44,551 bases of DNA from Zipacnadum sp036504235. Its GTDB lineage: Bacteria; Armatimonadota; Zipacnadia; Zipacnadales; Zipacnadaceae. Both the position numbers and the translations under genes were made by a program. How positions within the stretch are numbered: the stretch's first letter is position 1; each line of letters begins with the position of its first letter. The stretch is taken from the NCBI GenBank assembly GCA_036504235.1, contig DASXVN010000061.1, positions 1 through 44,551 on the forward strand, written 5' to 3'. Below the pieces are notes generated by a model that made no database searches, was not told the origin of the DNA, and saw only the letters and a program-made list of their open reading frames with translations. Below are positions 39,491 to 44,551 of this stretch, one piece after another.

Positions 39491-39895
39491 TTACTCCTCC
39501 CGCGTCACGAACCGCGTGGGAATCGGCAGCTTCTGAGCGGCCAGGTGCATGGCCTCTTTGGCTACCTGCGCCGGCACCCCCGCCATCTCGAACATGATCC
39601 GGCCGGGCTTGATGACGGCCACGTAGTGGTCGACGGCGCCCTTGCCCTTGCCCTGGCGAGTCTCCAGCGGCTTCTGGCAGACGGGCAGGTCCGGAAAAAT
39701 CCGAATCCAGACCTTGCCGCCGCGGTGGGCATGGCGGGTCATGGCTACACGGGCTGCCTCGATCTGCCGAGCGGTCATCCAGCAGCAGGACAGCGCCTGC
39801 AGGCCGAAATCGCCCTGGTTCAGTTCGTTGCCGCCACGGGCCTTGCCGCCCATCTTGCCACGGTGGTGCTTGCGGTACTTAAGCCTCTTAGGCAT
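39491..39895 (-). CDS. rplP: 50S ribosomal protein L16
   Basis: A 134-aa L16. It starts MPKRLKYRKHHRGKMGGKAR, with AARVAMTRHAHRGGKVWIRI (about 47-66) and KPGRIMFEMAGVP. ATG at 39895 overlaps the end of rpsC by 8 nt, so initiation is probably coupled; the open frame upstream has no family similarity. Confidence 0.97.
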   Translation of the reverse strand: MPKRLKYRKHHRGKMGGKARGGNELNQGDFGLQALSCCWMTARQIEAARVAMTRHAHRGGKVWIRIFPDLPVCQKPLETRQGKGKGAVDHYVAVIKPGRIMFEMAGVPAQVAKEAMHLAAQKLPIPTRFVTREE

Positions 39896-40775
39896 CAACA
39901 TTGGGTGTATCCTCCTGCGGTGCGGCTGCCACTTCGTCCGTCGGGGCCTCCACGACCGGGGCCTCCACAACGACCGGGGCGATTTCCTCAGCCGGAGTCG
40001 CCACGACGACCGGGGCAACTTCCTCAACGGCCGGAGCGCCTTCGGCGGCTCCGCCTCGGGCTCGCTGCACGGCGGCCACGCGCTCCCAATCCTCGGCAGT
40101 TACGCCCTCTTCCTCCACGCCGACCTTGTGCTCGGTCTTGCGCGGCGGCAGGATCTCGCCCTTGTATGTCCAGACCTTGACCCCGATGGGGCCGTAGGCG
40201 GTGCGGGCGGCGGCGGTGCCAAACTCGATATCGGCGCGCAGAGTGTGCAGGGGCACGCGGCCCTCGGGGCCTACGCCCTCGGTGCGGGCGATTTCGGCGC
40301 CGTTCAGGCGACCGGAGATGGCGATACGTACGCCCTGGGCGCCCATACGCATGGCGCGCTCGGCGGCCTGCTGCATGGCGCGGCGGTGCGAGACGCGGCG
40401 CTCGATCTGTCCGGCGATGCTCTCGGCCACCAACTGAGCGTTAATGTCCGGATCGGGCGTCTCTTCGACGTTCAGTCGAACTCGCCCGCCGACGCGGCGC
40501 TCGATGCGCTGGCGCAGAGCGTCTACATCCCGGCCGCCGCGGCCGATGATAATGCCCGGCTTGGCGGTCTGGATGGTAATGCTGGTATTATCCGCGCTGC
40601 GCTCGATGAGTACTTCCGAGATGCCCGCATTGCGGTGGGTGTCAATAATGAACTTGCGGATCGCTATGTCGGCGATCAGTTGCTCGCGGTAGCGCGTGCC
40701 CTCAGCGAACCAGCGGCTGCGCTCCTTGCGGATGATCCCCAGACGAAAACCATAAGGATGAACTTTTTGACCCAT
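39888..40775 (-). CDS. rpsC: 30S ribosomal protein S3 with acidic C-terminal extension
   Basis: A KH-domain protein at the mRNA entry site. The core (1 to about 220) has MGQKVHPYGFRLG, the KH loop IIIGRGGRD (75-83) and YGPIGVKVWTYKGE (194-207). The chain then runs on to 295 aa, about 75 more than a standard S3. The tail is Ala/Val/Pro/Glu-rich with near-repeats EEVAPVVVATP and EEIAPVVVEAP, low-complexity and probably unstructured. Confidence 0.96.
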   Translation of the reverse strand: MGQKVHPYGFRLGIIRKERSRWFAEGTRYREQLIADIAIRKFIIDTHRNAGISEVLIERSADNTSITIQTAKPGIIIGRGGRDVDALRQRIERRVGGRVRLNVEETPDPDINAQLVAESIAGQIERRVSHRRAMQQAAERAMRMGAQGVRIAISGRLNGAEIARTEGVGPEGRVPLHTLRADIEFGTAAARTAYGPIGVKVWTYKGEILPPRKTEHKVGVEEEGVTAEDWERVAAVQRARGGAAEGAPAVEEVAPVVVATPAEEIAPVVVEAPVVEAPTDEVAAAPQEDTPNVDA

Positions 40776-40823
40776 TCAGCTCACTCTCCGCTTGCTCGCG
40801 AAACGAATGCATGCCACCATGTG

Positions 40824-41165
40824 CTACTTGGCCTCCTCGTCGGTTACGACCACGGCAATGTGACAACTGCGGTGGTAGTACCGGTCCGCCCGACCACGAG
40901 CGCGGCAGCGCAGCCGGGGAAGCTTCATGGCCTCATCAATCATGATCGCCTTGATGCGCAGATCCTCGGCGTCCAGCCCGTGGTTGTTCTCCGCGTTGGC
41001 GACCGCCGAGTTGATTACCTTGAGCAGGGCCTTCGCCGCCGGCGACGGGTGAATCGTCAGCGTACCCCGGGCTTGGTCCAGGGACTGCTGCCGGACCACG
41101 TCGGCGTACTTGCGCAGCTTGCGCGGGCCCGTCCGTATCCATTTTGCAGTTGATTTGACTTCCAT
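40824..41165 (-). CDS. rplV: 50S ribosomal protein L22
   Basis: A 113-aa tunnel-lining protein. Visible are MEVKSTAKWIRTGPRKLRKY at the start, VINSAVANAENNHGLD (about 50-65) and RARGRADRYYHRSCHIAVVV. ATG at 41165, 42 nt after rpsS. Confidence 0.97.
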   Translation of the reverse strand: MEVKSTAKWIRTGPRKLRKYADVVRQQSLDQARGTLTIHPSPAAKALLKVINSAVANAENNHGLDAEDLRIKAIMIDEAMKLPRLRCRARGRADRYYHRSCHIAVVVTDEEAK

Positions 41166-41207
41166 GAGACAGTTCTCTCCCGCCGTTGCCAGGGTTTAGC
41201 GTTACTG

Positions 41208-41492
41208 CTAGCGTCCGGTCGAACGCTCGCGCTTGTTGGGGCGCATGCCCCGATAGGTCCGGGTGGGGCAGAACTCACCCAGCTTGTGCCCGACCATGTT
41301 CTCGGTAATGTACAAGGGCACATGGCGCCGCCCATCGTAAACCGCGATGGTCATCCCGATCATCTCCGGGAAGATAGTGGAGCGCCGCGACCATGTCTTG
41401 AGGATACGCTGATCGCCGGTGGCGCGCATCTTCTCCACCTTGCGCAGCAGGCTCTCCTCAATGTACGGCCCCTTCTTCATTGATCTGGCCAT
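41208..41492 (-). CDS. rpsS: 30S ribosomal protein S19
   Basis: A 94-aa S19: MARSMKKGPYIEESLLRKVE at the start, TWSRRSTIFPEMIGMTIAVY (about 34-53), and HKLGEFCPTRTYRGM (about 70-84). ATG at 41492, 40 nt after rplB. Confidence 0.98.
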   Translation of the reverse strand: MARSMKKGPYIEESLLRKVEKMRATGDQRILKTWSRRSTIFPEMIGMTIAVYDGRRHVPLYITENMVGHKLGEFCPTRTYRGMRPNKRERSTGR

Positions 41493-41532
41493 GAGTCAAT
41501 TCCCCTTGCTTAGCTTAAGCTAACTGGTTCGA

Positions 41533-42372
41533 CTAGCCGCGCGTCGTGCCGCGGCGGCGAACGATGAACTTACTGGAGCCCTTGTTGGGCTTGCGGGTCT
41601 TGCGGCCCAGAGTCTTCCAGCCCCAGGGGCTGACCGGAGAAGGCATCCCGATAGGAGCCTTGCCCTCGCCACCGCCGTGCGGATGGTCGACCGGGTTCAT
41701 GGCGACGCCGCGAACGCTCGGGCGAACTCCGCGCCAGCGCTTGCGGCCGGCCTTGCCGTCCTGAATGTTCTGGTGGTCCAGGTTGCCAACGCGACCCAGC
41801 GTGGCGCGGGACTTGCCCGACACCATGCGCATCTCGCCCGAAGGCAGGCGCAGGGTCACGTAGTTGCCCTCGCGGGCCACGATCTGGGCGGCCCCGCCGG
41901 CGCCGCGCACCATCTGCGCACCCCGGCCCGGGGTCAGCTCGATCATGTGTACCTGGGTACCGACCGGAATCCGCTCCAGCGGCAGGCAGTTACCCACCCG
42001 CGGCTGGGCGTCCGGCCCGGAGATGAGCACGTCACCCTTCTTGATCCCCTGCGGGGCGACGATATAGCGCTTCTCGCCGTCCGCATAGTGCAGGAGCAGC
42101 AGGAAGGCCGAGCGGCCCGGATCGTACTCGATCGCGGCGACCTTGGCGGGGATCCCGTCCTTGTCGCGGCGGAAGTCTACGATGCGGTCGGCCCGCTTGT
42201 GTCCGCCGCCCTGATGCCGGCAGGTAACGTGACCCTGGTTGTTGCGGCCCGCCTTGGACTTCGCGGGGCGCAGCAGGCTCTTCTCCGGCTCTTTCTTGTC
42301 CAGATCACGCCGATCCAGAGACTGATGGAAGCGCTCACCGGCTGAAGTTGGCTTGTGTTGTCTGGTAGGCAT
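41533..42372 (-). CDS. rplB: 50S ribosomal protein L2
   Basis: A 279-aa protein essential for peptidyl-transferase centre assembly. Visible are HKRADRIVDFRRDK (about 70-83), RGAGGAAQIVAREGNYVTLR, and the invariant AMNPVDHPHGGGEGKAPIGM region. ATG at 42372 has GGGGAG upstream; the open frame further upstream is not family-like. Confidence 0.98.
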   Translation of the reverse strand: MPTRQHKPTSAGERFHQSLDRRDLDKKEPEKSLLRPAKSKAGRNNQGHVTCRHQGGGHKRADRIVDFRRDKDGIPAKVAAIEYDPGRSAFLLLLHYADGEKRYIVAPQGIKKGDVLISGPDAQPRVGNCLPLERIPVGTQVHMIELTPGRGAQMVRGAGGAAQIVAREGNYVTLRLPSGEMRMVSGKSRATLGRVGNLDHQNIQDGKAGRKRWRGVRPSVRGVAMNPVDHPHGGGEGKAPIGMPSPVSPWGWKTLGRKTRKPNKGSSKFIVRRRGTTRG

Positions 42373-42420
42373 CTCTATCTCCCCTGCGCGCGCCGAGCGC
42401 GGCCGGTTTATCAATCAAGT

Positions 42421-42735
42421 CTACTGGCCGGCGATAACGTCAATGCGGTCCCCGGGGGCCAGCTTGACGATGGCCTTCTTCCAGTCAGCGGTCTTGCCCA
42501 TGCGGTGCTTGACGCTGCGGCGGCGCAACTTGCCCCGCACGTTCAGGGTGTTGACCGACAGCACGCGCACATTGAACAGCGCCTCAACGGCCTGCTGGAT
42601 CTCCACCTTGTTCGCGTATTTCTTCACGCGGAAGTGGTACTTGTGGGCCTCCTCAGCGTCGGCCATAGCCTTCTCGCTGATGACGGGGGCCACGATAATT
42701 GTGCGAAAGTGATTCGCCTGATCGCTACTCAACAT
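42421..42735 (-). CDS. rplW: 50S ribosomal protein L23
   Basis: A 104-aa tunnel-exit protein: TIIVAPVISEKAMADAEE (about 12-29), KYHFRVKKYANKVEIQQAVE (about 32-51) and VNTLNVRGKLRRR. ATG at 42735 has GGAGG 8 nt upstream, inside the end of rplD, and overlaps rplD by 11 nt; GTG at 42744 overlaps that site and is less likely. Confidence 0.96.
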   Translation of the reverse strand: MLSSDQANHFRTIIVAPVISEKAMADAEEAHKYHFRVKKYANKVEIQQAVEALFNVRVLSVNTLNVRGKLRRRSVKHRMGKTADWKKAIVKLAPGDRIDVIAGQ

Positions 42736-43378
42736 CCGCGGCACCTCCCACGAGGGTCTTCATCTGCGCCAGGGCCCCCTGGGTCATGATGATATGATCG
42801 GCGACCAGCAGGTCGCGCACATTCACGTGCGGGGCCAGACGGAGAATGAACCGCGGGACATTCCGGCTGGACTTGTCCACGACTTCATCGTAGTACTCTT
42901 CGGGACCCACCAGGGCGAGGATCTTGCCCCGGCTGCAGCGCAGGTTCTCCAGAGCCGTGATCATCAGCTTGGTGCTGACCTCTTCCGGCCGGAGTTCATC
43001 CACGAAGCGGATGAGACCCTTGCGCAGCTGGGCGGTCAGAGCACAGGCCAGCGCGCGGCGCCGCATCTTGCGCGGCATGCGCAGGCGATGGCGCTCCCGT
43101 CCCGGGCCCATGGCCTTCCCGCCGCCGACGAAAGTCGGCGCGCCCCGGTCGCCGTGGCGAGCGCGACCCAGACCCTTCTGGCGATACATCTTGGCGCCCG
43201 TGCGGCTGATCTGACTGCGAGTCAGGGTGCAGCCGCGCAGTTGCGCTTTGTTGTTGTCGATATACAGCACGGCCTGATGAAGCAGGTCCATGTTCAGCTC
43301 GACGTCAAACAGCTTGGCGTCCAGCTCGATCTGGGCTACTTCCTCTCCGCGCATATTCAGTACCGCGGCCTGCGGCAT
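42725..43378 (-). CDS. rplD: 50S ribosomal protein L4
   Basis: A 217-aa L4. Visible are TLTRSQISRTGAKMYRQKGL (about 51-70), the loop GRARHGDRGAPTFVGGGKAMGP that reaches the exit tunnel, and KSSRNVPRFILRLAP. ATG at 43378 has AAGGG 9 nt upstream; TTG at 43387 would touch that site. In E. coli L4 represses the S10 operon; whether it does so here is not visible. Confidence 0.96.
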   Translation of the reverse strand: MPQAAVLNMRGEEVAQIELDAKLFDVELNMDLLHQAVLYIDNNKAQLRGCTLTRSQISRTGAKMYRQKGLGRARHGDRGAPTFVGGGKAMGPGRERHRLRMPRKMRRRALACALTAQLRKGLIRFVDELRPEEVSTKLMITALENLRCSRGKILALVGPEEYYDEVVDKSSRNVPRFILRLAPHVNVRDLLVADHIIMTQGALAQMKTLVGGAADVE

Positions 43379-43383
43379 GCTGC

Positions 43384-44025
43384 TCAACCCTTTCGCTTCA
43401 ACGTCTTCTTGCTGGGACCCACGGCGACGAGGCCACCGGTGGCTCCGGGCACGGAGCCCTCGACCAGCAAGAGATTGCGTTCTGCGTCGACCCGGACGAT
43501 CTTCAGCGCCCGCGCCGTAATCTGGGCGGCGCCATAGTGACCGGGCATGCCTCGGCCGGGGAACACCCGGGCCGCATCCGTCGCGCCGGAAGACATCGGC
43601 TGGCGATGGACCTTAGAGCCGTGCTGGGCGGGGCCGCCGTGGTGTCCGTGGCGCTTGATAACGCCCGAGAAACCCCGGCCCTTGGAGGTGCCAATGACGT
43701 CCACGATCTGGCCCTCCTTGAATAGCTCCACCGTCAACGTCTGCTGCTCCTGGAAATCCTCGCCGGCTTCCAGTCGCCATTCCCGCAGGTGGCGCTTGGG
43801 GGTGACCCCATGGCGCTCGAAGTGGCCGGTGAGCGGCTGGTTGGTGCGGCTTCGCGAGCGCTCCCCGTAGCCGATCTGTACCGCTTCGTACCCGTCCTTG
43901 TCAACGGTCTTGCGCTGCACGACCACACATGGGCCGGCCTCGATGACCGTCACCGGGAGCGACGCGCCGCTCTCCACATATACGCGGGTCATGCCTAGCT
44001 TTTTACCGAGCAATCCCACTGGCAT
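43384..44025 (-). CDS. rplC: 50S ribosomal protein L3
   Basis: A 213-aa L3: MPVGLLGKKLGMTRVYVESG at the start, GTSKGRGFSGVIKRHG (about 121-136), and SSGATDAARVFPGRGMPGHY (about 150-169), the loop that reaches the peptidyl-transferase centre. ATG at 44025, 45 nt after rpsJ. Confidence 0.98.
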   Translation of the reverse strand: MPVGLLGKKLGMTRVYVESGASLPVTVIEAGPCVVVQRKTVDKDGYEAVQIGYGERSRSRTNQPLTGHFERHGVTPKRHLREWRLEAGEDFQEQQTLTVELFKEGQIVDVIGTSKGRGFSGVIKRHGHHGGPAQHGSKVHRQPMSSGATDAARVFPGRGMPGHYGAAQITARALKIVRVDAERNLLLVEGSVPGATGGLVAVGPSKKTLKRKG

Positions 44026-44070
44026 CGTTTCACCACTACTCTCTACACGCGGCTGGATAAAAGACCTGGC

Positions 44071-44397
44071 CTAGCCGCGGGAGGTCTTAATCGCAATGTC
44101 TACGCCACCCGGCAGGTCCAGCTTCATCAGGGCGTCCACGGTGCGACCGGTGGACTCCAGAATGTCGATGAGGCGTTTGTGCACCCGGATCTCGTAGTGC
44201 TCCATGGTACGGGAACTGCGGCCCAGGGCCGTCGGCTTCACGATCGCATGCACATATTTGCGGGTAGGCAGGGGAATGGGGCCACTAATACGGGCGCCCG
44301 TCTTCTCCGCCGTCTCCACGATGCGCTGGCAAGATTGATCCAACAGCTCGTGATCGAAGGCCTTGAGTTTGATGCGGATGCTGCTGCCTGCAGCCAT
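44071..44397 (-). CDS. rpsJ: 30S ribosomal protein S10 (NusE)
   Basis: A 108-aa protein that is a ribosome component and transcription antitermination factor. Visible are IRIKLKAFDHELLDQSCQRI (about 7-26), GPIPLPTRKYVHAIVKPTAL (about 38-57), and HYEIRVHKRLIDI. ATG at 44397 is chosen because GGGGAG lies about 10 nt upstream; GTG at 44406 is almost in contact with it. It follows tuf by 18 nt, so the str and S10 operons are joined. Confidence 0.97.
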   Translation of the reverse strand: MAAGSSIRIKLKAFDHELLDQSCQRIVETAEKTGARISGPIPLPTRKYVHAIVKPTALGRSSRTMEHYEIRVHKRLIDILESTGRTVDALMKLDLPGGVDIAIKTSRG

Positions 44398-44415
44398 TCT
44401 CTCCACACTCCCCTA

Positions 44416-44551
44416 CTACTCGATGATGCTGGTGACCACGCCGGCGCCGACGGTGTGGCCGCCTTCGCGAATCGCGAAGCGCAGGCCGTCCTCCATCGCT
44501 ACCGGCTGGATCAGCTCCACCGTCATGTTCGTATTGTCGCCCGGCATGACC
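44416..44551 (-). CDS. tuf: Elongation factor Tu, C-terminal fragment
   Basis: The last 45 residues of EF-Tu, cut by the right window edge: VMPGDNTNMTVELIQPVAME then GLRFAIREGGHTVGAGVVTSI and the stop. This is domain 3, which binds tRNA and EF-Ts. The gene delivers aminoacyl-tRNA to the ribosome and is the usual neighbour upstream of rpsJ. Confidence 0.97.
   Translation of the reverse strand, partial: VMPGDNTNMTVELIQPVAMEDGLRFAIREGGHTVGAGVVTSIIE

Overview
The window is a high-GC bacterial chromosome segment with 53 protein genes (one cut by the right edge) and no RNA genes, CRISPR arrays or recognisable insertion sequences. Gene content and order point to a Terrabacteria-type lineage. The clues are Zn-ribbon S14, L32, L36 and S4, a yceD-rpmF-plsX-fabH-fabD-fabG-acpP-fabF-rnc lipid operon, and truA-rplM-rpsI at the end of the ribosomal cluster. 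GH42-like secreted proteins and many GTG/TTG starts would suit Armatimonadota or a neighbour. That placement is an inference from memory, not a computed phylogeny.

Layout. (1) 297-6270, plus strand: an MreB-type actin homologue, a HIT protein, and a compact phoH-pgpH-ybeY-dgkA block. The last gene is a DgkA domain fused to a PAP2-type phosphatase domain. (2) 6271-6636: an intergenic block packed with interspersed palindromic repeats. (3) 6637-9301, minus strand: a SPOR-domain membrane protein, a TldE/PmbA protein and trpF, with a candidate promoter at 9356-9385. (4) 9362-22872, minus strand: a lipid operon with a near-consensus promoter at 22925-22953. Its order is yceD-rpmF-plsX-fabH-acyl-CoA dehydrogenase-etfB-etfA-GNAT-fabD-fabG-acpP-fabF-rnc-GH42-like secreted protein. 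(5) 22933-24891, minus: a secreted protein of unknown function. (6) 24993-44551, minus: a continuous tuf-S10-spc-alpha-L13 ribosomal supercluster that ends at a clear intrinsic terminator (24931-24963).

What stands out. First, an acyl-CoA dehydrogenase and both electron-transfer flavoprotein subunits sit inside the fatty-acid synthesis operon. EtfA carries an N-terminal 2x[4Fe-4S] ferredoxin domain. No enoyl-ACP reductase or FabZ gene is visible. This raises the testable idea of a flavin/Etf-linked enoyl reduction or lipid-remodelling step. Second, an EF-G paralogue (FusA2 type) with an altered guanine-recognition motif is inserted between rpsQ and rplN and appears to have its own promoter. 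Third, rpsE (S5) is missing between rplR and rpmD, where it is normally found. Fourth, several proteins have changed metal or active-site positions (YbeY, PgpH, the GH42-like protein) or unusual extensions (S3, S8). Fifth, at least three families of short palindromic repeats with variable hairpin tips fill the spacers, and one copy supplies the stop codon of trpF.
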